NCBI GenBank assembly: GCA_950106755.1
Contig: OX467084.1
Span: forward strand, 31,499,213 to 31,563,212
Direction: 5' to 3'
DNA: 64,000 bases
From: Climacium dendroides
Lineage: Eukaryota > Streptophyta > Bryopsida > Hypnales > Climaciaceae
The position numbers were made by a program, and so were the translations under genes. This document shows, in pieces, positions 45,506 through 58,721 of the stretch. Within the stretch, counting starts at the first letter, position 1, and every line of letters starts with the position of its first letter. Below the pieces are notes generated by a model. That model was not told where the DNA came from, searched no databases, and saw only the letters and a program-made list of their open reading frames with translations.

Positions 45506-46920
45506 GCCATGATATCCAAGTCGACTAGGGTTTTCTTGCAAGTAATGATTTTCACATTAACTAGCTTGTCATTTAAGGATTAACATATCAAATGTTTTTT
45601 TTAGTTGTTGGGAGTATGGACAACAGTGCATGTCTTCATTCCTATGGTTTTGTTCAAATAATATTAGAATGACTACAAACTACAATACAATAAATTGGCC
45701 ATTGACCACACATCCAAAAACTAAACAACCACTATTGCCAATTACCGCATAGTAACTACACAATTCAACTACCAATTCAATTGTGATGGGAACAAATTTT
45801 TTTATCATGGCCCAATAATCGAACATTGTGAGGTGAAGTATTACAAGGAATTTTTAACTAGATTTCAAGTGCATCGCCTTTAAATTGCAATAAAATTTGT
45901 AGGTAGAAATCTTTTTGCATTCTATTTTTTAAGGTGAATCTTAACATGACATTTAGTAATCATGCCAAATTTCAAAATATGCAAGTTTCTATATTTATGT
46001 GGAGAAGGATTTGGATTTTGTCTATACGGTGATTGGCAAGTTTACTATAGACCCTTTTCACTCTTTTCACTTTGTTTATTACACATTTCTCTCACTTCCA
46101 AGAGGGAGGGGTCCTTGTGCTTCCACTCATTGATGTTCCTTGAAAAAGAATCTTAAATCTTAAATCTAATACTTGTGATGTTCAGTATGCTTATTTACAA
46201 CTAAAAGAAGTTATGTTATGCTTTAAGGTGGATACACCCCAAAGAGTGCCACTTTTTGCTATTTTGCCTAATTACTATTATAAGACTAGTTAAATTTTCA
46301 TTGATTTTTTTGTTGGAAAATGAAAGGAGGTTGCAATGCACCATAGAACATTGCATTTAAATACCATATGCAAAGTTAGGAAGGGTCAAAATTTTTTTGG
46401 GTAGGTGTTCTAAAATCATTTCTTTCACATAGATACATATGAATTTAGGAGATGTACCTAGAGTGATGACAATTTTAGGTCAGTGGTGCATTTGGAGGGT
46501 TTAGGTTTCTTGTAATGTAATGTTGGCTAAACTCATGTGCCTAAACTCATGTGGCTAAACTCATGTGGCTAAACTGTCACTTGAATAGTTCCATAAATTT
46601 GATTGCCAAGAGATTGGGGCATAAAATTATTTTGAATTAAATACCAAAATATAAGGTGAAAATATCATTTTTCCAAAAAGAATTGATGATAAAAAAGAGA
46701 ATATTCAAGAACATTCATGAAAAATAACATTTGCCTAATTATGTATTTTGTAAAAAATATTCAATTTGGCACCATGATTGTTCATTGAACTATGATGCAA
46801 AAGGACCCCTAATTTAATATCTTAGCATGATATCTAGCATTTTATTTGTAGGTGGGGCCAAATCCAATTTTTCATTTTGAAAAATATGAAAAATGATATT
46901 TTACAATCAAATGAAAGTAT
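45506..46920. other. AT-rich intergenic DNA, no gene seen
   Basis: The only structure is a short tandem repeat at 46,524-46,575 built from a 14-bp unit 'ggctaaactcatgt' (about 3.6 copies). Open frames are short. Confidence 0.55.
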
Positions 46921-46924
46921 TTTG

Positions 46925-47375
46925 CAAATTTGAATTCAATGCTAATATTTCTAGTTTTTGTCAATCCTTTTGCTTGTGCTAACTTCAAGTCATTGTAACA
47001 CTTTTAAGGAAAAATCTCAATGCCTTTTCTTAAATCATTTAATCCATTTTCTATGTGGTATGCCTTTCTCATCCTATAGTGTAGAATGATTTTTAGTGAT
47101 TTTACCAACCTTCATGTACATGTTCAACATACTAATGGGGTGCCCTAAACCAATCAACCTAAAGTACAAGTTGAACAACTCGTCTTCTTTTTCCTTTGAC
47201 AAAACAATTGAAGCTTCATGTTTATGACTTTGAGTACAACTATACAGGTGGTCCCAAAGAGATGTGTGAGGTATTCCCAAAATTCTTGATGTTGTCTTGA
47301 TCTTCATACCATTGTCTATTGCTTTGAGAGCTACATATAAATGTTCATCATTCCATACCTCCATGCTTCTTTATT
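46925..47375 (-). pseudogene. Pipsqueak/CENP-B-type (pogo-like) transposase relic
   Basis: The minus-strand frame 47,364-47,074 carries a pipsqueak helix-turn-helix: 'WNDEHLYVALKAIDNG', 'KTTSRILGIPHTSLWDHL', then 'LSKEKEDELFNLYFRLIGLG'. Downstream (47,070-46,925) the order continues in broken frames with 'GIPHRKWIK' and 'SLKV', which resembles the second (CENP-B/Tc5) DNA-binding domain. Several stops interrupt it and no DDE catalytic domain is recognisable beyond it. Host proteins with this domain exist, but the stops argue for a dead transposase. Confidence 0.7.
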
Positions 47376-47749
47376 TTTAATATGTATTTTTCTTTCTTGG
47401 GTGTACTCCTTTCTTTTGGAAAATGTCATGGCTAATGTCTTGCTTTCCATATATATTATTGATGTCTTCAAATGGGGTGGGTTATAGTGAATGTAATTGG
47501 TATCTAAACCATCATTAAGAAAAAAATGAGCCCTCAAAGGAGATGTAAATCTACGGACAATGGGAACAACAAGCCACCCGATTTTTTGAAAAAAATTCAA
47601 AAAATTCAATCTTTAACTGACAAACTAGAGGGCCTAATCAATGTGGAGCAATTTGCTTAAATAATTTTAAAAATATTTAAAAATATGTTAAAATTTTAAT
47701 AATAAAATAATTACAAAATTACAAAAAAAATTTAATCTAATATGATATT
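47376..47749. other. AT-rich intergenic DNA, no gene seen
   Basis: A 92-codon frame (47,331-47,609, minus strand) overlaps the transposase relic in another frame and resembles nothing known. Confidence 0.5.
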
Positions 47750-48209
47750 AAGGTAAGACAGCCCATTGTGGTCAAAATGACCCATTGTGGTGCCTAAGAA
47801 ATGACCCATTGTGGTTTTTTTCCAGGATGTGAGATGTGGGCAACAATGCATGTCTTACATGACAACAATGGAGTGAACACTGACCTCATTAGGAACTTCT
47901 GAGTTTTCAGTGTGAAGTCCATTGTAAAAATTGACTTTTTTGCCTTCTATAATAGAAAATATTTTGACTGCACTAGGCAGTGAGATGAGCATTACAGATT
48001 CAGATTTTAGTGGTCTTAAGGTAGTCTACAGACTCCTTTGGGCTGAATGCTTCAGAAATTTCTAGCGAATTCATACTTTGTCAAAAAAAAAATTCAATTG
48101 CACTTGCTATTTCTCACACTTGTACTAATGTAAGAAGAAAATTGAAAATTTTCAGCAACAAGATGATGCCAAACTCCTCATTCTGACCACAATGGGCTGG
48201 TTTACCTTA
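47750..48209. mobile_element. MITE-like element with 25-bp inverted ends
   Basis: The left end 'aaggtaagacagcccattgtg' and right end 'cacaatgggctggtttacctt' are inverted repeats matching at about 23 of 25 positions. There is no coding frame in about 460 bp. Parts of the interior resemble 330-545 and 24,240-24,365, so those are probably decayed members. The superfamily is not assigned; no clear target duplication is seen. Confidence 0.75.
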
Positions 48210-50245
48210 GTGTGACCACATCAAACTAATATTTTTGAATTTTTAAAAATTATTATTTTTAAATTTTAAATTAAAATATCAATATTATTATTTAAATATT
48301 TTTTATGTGGCTACTATACATCATTGATGATAAATAGTGGCCATTATCCTTCAAAGGGGTTGTGAGTTCTATTGAAAGGAACTTTCATTGTAAAGTAGCC
48401 CCTTTGAGGGACCATTTTTTTTCTAATGGTACTTGATTATCGATCTCTTCTCTCTACAAATTTAGCATCATACGGGGTGGAATTGATGTTAATCTCATTA
48501 AAACCAATAGATGTACCTTGAATTTTGGATAGAGCTCCAACAACATTCTTTTGTGCTGGGTTTGGGCCACCCTTGCTATGTTCCCTCATTGATTTACTTC
48601 TACCTTTTTCTTTCATTCTATTTGAATGTTGTTCATCTCACTTTTTTGTTGTTAATGTATCTTCTTCTTGAAGGGTTGGTCTTCTTCTAGAGTACATGCT
48701 TTGTCTTGCAGGATTGGTTCTTCTATCTACAGAATGCCTTGGTCTTTGATAACTCACTTGTTTAGAAAAAAAGATATATTAGTTGCATCTCCAATTTCAT
48801 TGTCAATGCTACCATGGCTATTGTCCTATGTTTCATCTTATGTCTCTTTCTCATATTTTGATCCATATCCAAAACTCTGAAAATCTCTTTCTTCACCTAC
48901 CATGTTTACAATTATTTGAAGAACATTCACAAGTTGTAGCCAAAAGAAATATTCACAATACAAAAATTTTAAACTTCCCAATGAAAATGAAACTCCTATG
49001 ATTGTATTTCTATTATAACAAATATGAATAATTAGGTGTGAGAACTATTGTCACTAATGCATAGCATTAGTAGCACAAGTCATTGAATTCCTATACTTTT
49101 AGTGAAGAAGTTGAGCAAGCAAACTATATTTTCAATGAAATGAATTGATGCAAGTGAACTTATTTGTAGTATAAGAGAGGCACCTAAAAGAGGTGGTCAT
49201 TGGTCATTGGCACACTAATATGATGTCACTATCCTCAATGAAACCCTCTATGAAGTTTTCCCAATTTGTCCATTTAAGTATTCTTAACTAAAATTATTTC
49301 TACATAATCCATACATCATGAAATGAAAAAAGTCACCTTAATGATATGGTGGCAATGACTTCATTGTCCAGAATATGCGTTTAATTATCACCAAATCAAT
49401 TTAATGATGGCTCTAACACATTTGTATTAGTGCACCAAACATAGCCTCAAACACCCCCTCATCATACAACAAACATCAAATAACAGTTTCAATGGTGGCT
49501 ACTATTCTTTTAGTACTCTTAATAAGCATAGTAAAGGGAATAGGGACAATTTTAGGTGTTTCCACTTTACCAAAGTTTTGTTTTAGTGAAAATATGCTTC
49601 AAAAAGTTAAAAAGAGGTTTGGAAAAAGTGAAAAGCAACAAGAGCTCAGGGTTAATTATAATGTTATTTACTTCAACAACAATACTTAACCAACTCAAAA
49701 GTTGGAACAAGTTTTATGGAAGGCTATTACTGATTATGCTTGTGTTGTATAGTTTGAAACCACAAAACTTTGTACCTTGTATCCCTAACAAAAGTGCTTC
49801 AATAGCACTTAGCTTCAAATAGATTTTTCTAATGAAAAATCTAATCTTCAAATGATTTGAAAGCTAAGTCTTCCAAAAATGGGTGCCTTTGCCTAAAGCT
49901 ATGTTGGCTCCTCTTGTGCTTGGCTTTGTTTATGTGTCCTTTCTCGGTTGGTTGGTTGGTTTGGCTTCTCTTGCCATAGTTTAAAAAAAGAATAGTTCAA
50001 AAAAATTGTTTTAGAAAATGAAAATGAAAATCATTCCACTAAGGATTATCTTCTTTGTTTTTGTATATAAAAAGAGAAATAAAAATAAAGAGATAGAAAA
50101 AATATATTATACAATATGCCATATTTTTTAAAACAAGTCCCCCACATATAATCAAAAAATCACCAGTATAAGTTGACCTATTAAAGCAACAATGTGCACA
50201 TACCTCTAACAAAACCAAGTGAATAAAAAGTATTTATTTTTTAGT
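48210..50245. other. AT-rich intergenic DNA, no gene seen
   Basis: Frames of 62-88 codons occur but have AT-driven composition and no domain. No transposon ends or RNA genes are recognised. Confidence 0.5.
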
Positions 50246-50770
50246 ATGAACTAGTGTGCCTTGGACCGTTGTCAAAATCAAAATCAAAATAATTTTTAAA
50301 ATTTTAAAATTCATTAAAACTTTGCATTACGTGAAATTTGGAGCCTCAACACGGCTGCTTTAGGCCCGTTCTCAATTATGTTCTTGCATCAATAAAAGAA
50401 CGCAGCCGGTTGTCAGAATTTTTTTTCAAAAACTAATAAAATAAAATAAAATTTTAAACTTCTAGAATGCAAAAAAGAAGTTGAAAACAAAAAAAAAATT
50501 CAAAAAATGACGTGGCACGGTCTCGACCATGTCAAACTACGCAGCTAGCAATGTTCCCACACAGTCAAGACAGTTTCCAAAGCCCATGAACTTATAGTCT
50601 TCTTGAGGCCTCAAATTTCATGTAATGAAATTCAATAATTTTCACACCACAATGTGAGAGGTTTTTGTCACCAAGAATGCCACCAAATGCCTCATGGTTT
50701 GTTAAATCTCAACATAACAAACAAAACAAACCACCTAACTTAAAGTATAGATGAGACATGCTTGATTATT
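50246..50770. repeat. Dispersed repeat family, copy A
   Basis: It begins 'actagtgtgcc' with an A/T-rich 'aaaatcaaaat' tract, then 'ttcaataattttcacacca', and ends 'ctcaacataacaaacaaaacaaaccacctaa'. The same order occurs at 57,563-57,810 and 58,466-58,690. This copy has about 250 bp extra in the middle. Confidence 0.75.
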
Positions 50771-50827
50771 CATAAGCCACTTTTTGGGCCTCCAACTTTA
50801 CAAGGCTAAAAGAGAACATGTCATTAA

Positions 50828-51537
50828 TTAACCTCTAAATGCCCATTGTCACAAATTGGATTTTGGGCAAGTTCCAATGAACTCAATTTTTAATGAAATT
50901 CCTTGAAACCTTTTCATAAGATAGAAAAACTTATTAGCCTTGTAGGAATATAATTTTTATTTCAATCGATGCCCAAGAGCAAAAGTTATGTCATTCTAAA
51001 CATAATTTTCAAGTTATATGTGAAGCTTTGATTCATTCCATTTGAATTAGTGATTTGAAAGTTATGAACAATCTTGTTTTTTGGGCAATTTGAGCATCTT
51101 CATGAAAAAATAACTTATAGGATTCATTTTTTAATGCAATTTTCACAATTTTCACCAAAAAAATTATTTGGTAAAGTTAAATTTGTTTGTGAAAACAATC
51201 TCACTATTTTTTTTCCTAGACTTTCAATTCAATTCTTCAACAACAACAACAAAATTCAAAGTCTATAGTTCAAATTTTTTTCACAAATAGTGGTCAAAGT
51301 CATTTGTGATTACAGGTTAATGTTCAAAAAAATAAACAAATAAACTTTGAATGCTAATATCTCTCAATCTATACGGTCAATTTCTTGAAATTTTTACCAC
51401 ATGATCTCAAACAAGTAAAGTACAAGATCCTATAGTTAGATTCTTGAAAAAATATTGTTTCTTTGAACAAATGTAGCAAAAATGACAATTTTGAGTAATT
51501 TTTGAGAGAAAAATGGCCTTTCGCATTTTAGGGTTAA
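50828..51537. mobile_element. TTAA-bounded element, copy 2 (inverted)
   Basis: The left end 'ttaacctctaaatgccc' and right end 'gcattttagggttaa' are imperfect inverted repeats starting and ending with TTAA. Read on the reverse strand, the interior follows copy 1 ('aaggcc', 'tctaactatagga', 'agagatattagcattcaaa'). Confidence 0.75.
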
Positions 51538-51856
51538 CCCAACACTCAAGAAAAACAATCCATAAGGCTCTCCATTAGGAAATGAAAATGGCTCCTCAGT
51601 TGTACCAAGTACCATTTAATTGAAATTGTGTACACCACTAATTAAGACATCAGTGACCAGAGAAGTTGGCTATTCCGTTCCAATATGATCTTTAAGGCTG
51701 AAAATAACATTTTGTACCCATTTTGTGTTGTAAGTAGAATTCAATGCACTCCTAGCATGCAAGAAATTTTGAGTTTCAAAACCCTTTTCAAAGTACAATT
51801 TTGGAATATTGAAAAGTGGAATTTTTGGAACATTTTTAAGGAGCATCAATGAACAC

Positions 51857-52823
51857 TTAACCCCTAAAGCCTCAAGGCCTTTTTCCATTAAAATGCACTC
51901 AAAATTGTCATTTTTATTGCAAAGAGAAAAAAACTTTAAAAATTGTTTTTTTATACATCTAACCTTAAGATCTTGTACTACATTAGTGTAAGGATGTGTG
52001 GAAAATTTTTTAGGAACTTTGACCTTTTATACTAGGGCCACCCATTAAGCAACTACACACATGATGTAGAGTCCAGGAAGGTGAAGGAAATATTTCCATA
52101 GGGTGGAGAGATATAAATGAGGAAGATTGCTGAAAGTTTTGTAATTTTATCAATAGAAGTGAATTTGTTGTGAATTTTGAAAGGTAAAAGTTGTGTCAAA
52201 CCCATGTCCAATTTGTAGACTATTCTAAGAGACTACATCTTGTTCACTTTGGCACTCTAAACCAAAGCAAATGTGTAAAGAGCAGAATGGAGGAATTGAT
52301 GGTAGGAAATCAATAACTTATATTTGGAAATTAGTCCCAACCTTCGTTGCATTTTTTCCACCCTATTGAATACAAATGGGGTGCTGGTTGATGATAGGTG
52401 GCTCTACCCTAGATTGCAAGATATTTGCATTTAAAGTGACGAAATCAAGATTTTTTGGGGGAAGATGCTTAGATTGCCCGAAAATTAAGATTGTCCATAA
52501 CTTTCTCATCACTAGTCCAAATGGAATGAATTTAAAGCTTCACATGTAGACAAAATATAATCTTTGAGAAAAAAATTGAAAATAAAAAAATTTAACGTTT
52601 TGTGATTTTTTAGAGGTTGCCTCTTGAGTTGCTTTTTGGACTCATGGTGGCATAATTTTTGTTTCTGAGCACCGATTGAAATAAAAATTATATTCCTAGA
52701 AAGCTAATCTGATTTCCTATCTTCAAAAAAGGTTTCAAAAACTTATATCAAAAATTGAGATCACATGAACCTGCCCAAAATCCGAAGAGTCCTCCATAGG
52801 GATTTTAAGACTTTAGGGGTTAA
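51857..52823. mobile_element. TTAA-bounded element, copy 3, with nested insertion
   Basis: The left end is 'ttaacccctaaag' and the right end 'ctttaggggttaa'. The interior matches copies 1 and 4 ('ctcaaggcc', 'gcaagatatttgcat', 'tccaaatggaatgaat') but is interrupted by about 380 bp at 52,032-52,412. Confidence 0.8.
52032..52412. mobile_element. Small insertion nested in TTAA element copy 3
   Basis: It starts 'ctagggccaccc' and ends 'gtggctctaccctag', short imperfect inverted ends. Copies 1 and 4 read continuously through this point ('gacctcataaattgcaagat' in copy 4), so they serve as empty sites. No transposase is present. Confidence 0.65.
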
Positions 52824-53030
52824 TTGTTGATTGTGAGGTGTCATTTTGTGAGAAGTTAGTATAGGTCCATGCCTAAAATCCAAAGAGTCCTCCATAGGGA
52901 CTTTAAGACTTTAGGGGTTAATTGTTGATTGTGAGATCCAAAGAGTCCTCCATAGGGACTTTAAGACTTTAGGGGTTAATTGTTGATTGTGAGGTGTCAT
53001 TTTGTGAGAAGTTAGTATAGGTCCAAGACC
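52770..53030. repeat. Tandem copies of the TTAA element right end
   Basis: The phrase 'agagtcctccatagggac(t)ttaagactttaggggttaa' occurs three times (ends at about 52,823, 52,922 and 52,979). Each is followed by 'ttgttgattgtgag', and two of the three by 'gtgtcattttgtgagaagttagtatagg'. This is local duplication of the end plus its flank. Confidence 0.9.
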
Positions 53031-53420
53031 ATATGTGGACCTCTGTGCCACCTCTATGGACCTCTATACCGCCTCCAAAAGCTTCATCCTCTTCAATCAA
53101 GCAACATTCAAAGAGGTGTAGAAAGTAAGAATGAACATTGTTGATTAACCCCTTTAATCATTTCATTTGTCTTTTGTCTTTTGATTGATGATTGCATAGA
53201 TAGAAAGGAAACTATTGCTCAAAATTGTTTTGCGTAGTCCCATATAGCAATCAAAAGCCAAATTAGACCAATTTTCAATGTCACAAAGTACAATAGGAAG
53301 ATCATTGGGAGACATAAAACCCTACCTACAAAATGGATCCAATAGGTTAGATTTACCTTTAAAAAAAATGCAAGAGTTTCTTTATTTTTCACATAATTTT
53401 TTTGGCAAATTTTGAATTCA

Positions 53421-53593
53421 TACAATAAAACCTCTCTAAGTACACCCTCCATAAGCCTCTTGTCAAACCAATCCTAGACTTGTCCCTATACAAAGGTTAT
53501 GACTAAAAACAACCCTATGTAAACAAATAAACCTCTCTAATGCAATCTTATCAGATGGTCTTGGACCTATTGGTCAAAAGAGGTTCTACTGTA
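53421..53593. mobile_element. Emigrant/pogo-like MITE
   Basis: The left end is TA-CAATAAAACCTCTCTAA and the right end, on the reverse strand, is TA-CAGTAGAACCTCTTTTG. The CARTARAACCTCT ends and TA target duplication match the Arabidopsis Emigrant/Lemi pogo family as I know it. The 169-bp core has no frame. Confidence 0.75.
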
Positions 53594-53783
53594 TTTGCAA
53601 TCAGAGACCCCAAATTAACAAGAAAAGGTTTAAAATATACCCTAAACACAGCTCAAAATAGGGGGCTTGTTTTTACTTTTATCCTTGGAGAACCCCAAAT
53701 TACCCTGTTGGACCCACTTCATGAGTAGGATTTAGTGTCCTAAGGATCATTTGGGTACAAAAATTGAGGCCAACAAGAAGATC

Positions 53784-53805
53784 ATTTTGGGACAGAGGGA
53801 GTACT
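53784..53805. mobile_element. Solo Stowaway-type terminal repeat
   Basis: 'cattttgggacagagggagta' reads on the reverse strand as TACTCCCTCTGTCCCAAAATG, close to the classic Stowaway MITE end with its TA target. No matching opposite end was found nearby. Confidence 0.5.
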
Positions 53806-54379
53806 AGTTTACGACTTCCGAGATTCTACCCCTAAAAGTCCTAGCAGATATCAGCTCAAAGCCACTTTCGTCTTTGAACATGACAAGTCGTCAAGAGACG
53901 CCAGCAAATGAGGCAAAAGATTGACACCTCGTCATCCCAGTGGCCTGGCAGTTTGCCAGAAATATTAAATTTCAATTCTGCAGCAAAGATGGTCCTGGAT
54001 TCCATGTCCAGATCTAAGTCGATCCCAGACAGATAAGGAAGGGAGAGATATTACATAAAAGTCAATACCAAACCAAGGAACCTCCCTTTTTTCCCAGAAA
54101 ATCAAGACCCCGCCAGGAAAAATCATTTTGGACCCAACCCGCAACAGTAGGTCGGACGGCGCCTGTTATATAATGTCTTGTATCTGACAACTTCTCGTCC
54201 AAAACCAAGTTCCATGCCATGAACCATCAGAATTGTATCGCTTAATTGAAAGTGAGTCTTTCACAAAGCCAAGAACAAAACCACATGTTGCACGTAACTG
54301 GTGCTGCGGTTGGAGCGCTCCCTCAATGTCTTCACCACTTATTGAAACACAGGAAGTTTAATTTCCATTCTCAGCAGCA
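53806..54379. other. GC-richer sequence 3' of the RNF113 gene
   Basis: This probably contains the RNF113/Cwc24 3' UTR on the minus strand and its terminator. No coding frame is seen. Confidence 0.45.
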
Positions 54380-56055
<1,676 letters not shown>

Positions 56056-56350
56056 AGGAACCAAAATTGCGTTCTACTGCACCAAAAACTGAGCCGAAAT
56101 TTGAGAAGGAAACGTAAGGATTTGCAACTGCGATTGTAATAAGATGAAACACAACGAGAATTCGCAATCGGGGGATATAAAGGCTGGTGGAATTGGAAAA
56201 CGAGATGGTGGTGCGGGTGTGAGTCGGTGAGGAAGGTGCGTCTGAGAGGAATGAGCGGGGGAAGTACCGTCTGACTATTGGATGGATGGGGAACGTGACT
56301 CGCACGACGAACAATTTTTCATCCATGTTCATCCAAGAATGGGACACTAA
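56056..56350 (-). promoter_or_regulatory. Probable leader and promoter of the RNF113/Cwc24 gene
   Basis: GC content stays gene-like up to about 56,345 and then drops abruptly to AT-rich DNA, marking the edge of the gene island. The transcription start is not identifiable. Confidence 0.4.
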
Positions 56351-57562
56351 TAATAAAATTTAGTGAAATTTAGTGTTTTGTTACATTGGAGACCCTATTT
56401 GCACCACTATGTTTTAATAGTGTACATTTTGAACTTTCAAGTGTCCACTAATATATTGAAGTGGCATAGATAAGGACTATTTCCTTATATCATCACTTAA
56501 CTTACTTTAATCCTCATTTTAATTGACAACTATTGTTAAAGAAAATTATGAAATTAGTGCAAGTTGACCTATCTTGGTTTCAATTTTGTTTCAATTTAGT
56601 TTTTTGGTGAACATTTAGTTGATAATTAATGTTTTTATTAACATATAGTGTTGATAATATAAATAATATTGTTGGCATTTGATATTAAAGTTTGTAATTA
56701 GTATTATAGACACTAAATTTTGTTGTTGGTGTAGTGCTTGATTATTGAGTTTTACAAACCAATGCAAATATCAATAGGATATCTTTGATCCCTTTTAGAA
56801 ATTAAGGCGACAAATAGATGCCTCTAAAAGCAAACTTGAATCAATATAAAAGGTATATAAAGACTTCTTGTCATAGGAATAAATGAAACTCTCTAAAATA
56901 AACATCTTATAAATCTTATTAGCCCTTACATGCTCAAAATGAAGATAGAGAAGAACCTTTTTAAAATCTTAATACATAATTATAATTCCTTTACAATATC
57001 AATATCATAAACTCCTTCAAAGTTTTCTTTCTTCTTTCTATTGCTATTTTAAAGAATTTCTATTGAATCTTCTTTAGAATGAAGTGTCTTACAATCCGCT
57101 TTGACTCAATACTTTTGCTAAATTTACCATCTTTAGTCAATTATATAGATTACTTTTATAATAATTAGTTTATAATCACCTAGCTTGGATATTGGTTACT
57201 TATTTATGAAGGATGCAAATATACCTTGTACTTGAATAAAAACTTCTTATCAACTCATATATACTAATTGCATTTTTTTTACTCCCAACACATAACCTTT
57301 AATCATGTTTGATTGTATTCAAAACATTCATCAATCAACATTTAGTAATTCAATGCTATAATAAAAAGCATGCTAAAGTTGATTAAAAAAAAATTATCCA
57401 TTTCATCATTATTCATATTTTGTACAAAATAATATTAAAATTATTCTAACACTATTAATTTGACTAATTAATAGCAATGCAATATTGATCACAACAAATT
57501 ATTATTATAAGAGAAAATTTGTACAACAAAACAATATTTCAACATACACTAATTTAAACATA
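56351..57562. other. AT-rich intergenic DNA, no gene seen
   Basis: It is highly AT-rich and has no open frame of interest and no clear repeat ends. Confidence 0.55.
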
Positions 57563-57810
57563 TACTAGTGTGTCGTATGCCGTTGCAACAATCAAAACAA
57601 AAATAAAAATAATTTTTTAATTTTTTAGAATAAAAAATAACTCAAAAATTCAATAATTTTCATACCATATGTCCAAACACCACAAAACCAAGTCAATGCA
57701 CCCTTCCTTACTAAAGGCTTTCTGACAGTACCAAACACACAACTAGGGGACGACAATCAAGAGATCTCAACGTAACCAACAAACAAAACAACCTAATTTA
57801 ATGTATAGAT
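57563..57810. repeat. Dispersed repeat family, copy B
   Basis: It starts 'actagtgtgtcgta', followed by the 'aaaacaaaaataaaaataatttttt' tract, 'ttcaataattttcatacca', 'aaacaccacaaaaccaag', and ends 'agatctcaacgtaaccaacaaacaaaac'. It is the closest relative of copy C. Confidence 0.8.
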
Positions 57811-58465
57811 GTATAAGAAATATGGTACTATGAATGCATGTAGCAAACAAATATGTCAAATCAATGTACTTGAAATATAGCTATGTTTTTGTTATAAAAG
57901 TGAGTTGACAAAAACATATGCATGGGAAAAAATGGAAGTCAATACAACTAAGTTTCTGAAAATGGGTAAATAACCAAATGGATTTTTAAAATTTAAGATT
58001 AAAAACAATCAAACTTTCAAGAAGATTTATGACTTTAGCATAAATAATAATAATAAATAGAGGCAAGAACCAAAGTAAGTACTTGAAAAACAATTAAATG
58101 GTATTAGCCGACAATAAAGCTCAAAAACTCCCATCATACTAATGTGGACTATTACCCCCATTTGCCATGCACAAAGAAAAGTGAATCCAATAAGTCTAAA
58201 TATGTAATATGTCCAACCAAAAGGACGACAATGAGTTTCACCTTACATGGAAAGAGATGAAGCGAGGCGAGCTGCAGGAAACTTTTTTCAGTTCTCACCC
58301 TAAAATCATTCTCAATCTCATCCCTACAATCCATTTTGCCAGTCATACAGAACAACATCGCAGCCACCCTGCTTCAAAAGTAGTGCATAACCAACCAGAT
58401 AAAAGACGGAAGTTATGCAACGAAGCCTTGAAATTGAACCTGTCTACGTAGAACAGAACTTCATC
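57811..58465. other. Intergenic DNA between repeat copies B and C
   Basis: Frames at 58,152-58,451 overlap on opposite strands and match no family. No gene is recognised. Confidence 0.45.
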
Positions 58466-58690
58466 TCTACTAGTGTGCCCTGCAAATAAAAGTAAAAGTA
58501 ATTTTCTAATTTTTTAATTCCTAAAAACTTCAAAAATCAATAACTTTCACACCATAAGTTGAAACACCACAAAACCAAGCGGTGCACGATACCAAGCACG
58601 CGACCGGGCGACCGGGGGACGGGGTGCGGGAGATCTCAACGTAACAAACAAAACAAACAGCCAAATTTAAGGTATGGATTAGGAATCATG
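58466..58690. repeat. Dispersed repeat family, copy C, next to the RRP40 stop codon
   Basis: 'actagtgtgcc', 'caataactttcacacca', 'aaacaccacaaaaccaag' and 'agatctcaacgtaacaaacaaaacaaac' occur in order. It ends about 30 bases from the RRP40 stop on the downstream side, so the RRP40 3' UTR almost certainly runs into it. A GC-rich patch ('cgaccgggcgaccgggggacgggg', 58,601-58,624) interrupts the match. Confidence 0.75.
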
Positions 58691-58721
58691 CAACAGACTG
58701 ATGAAATTCCAACTTTATTTA

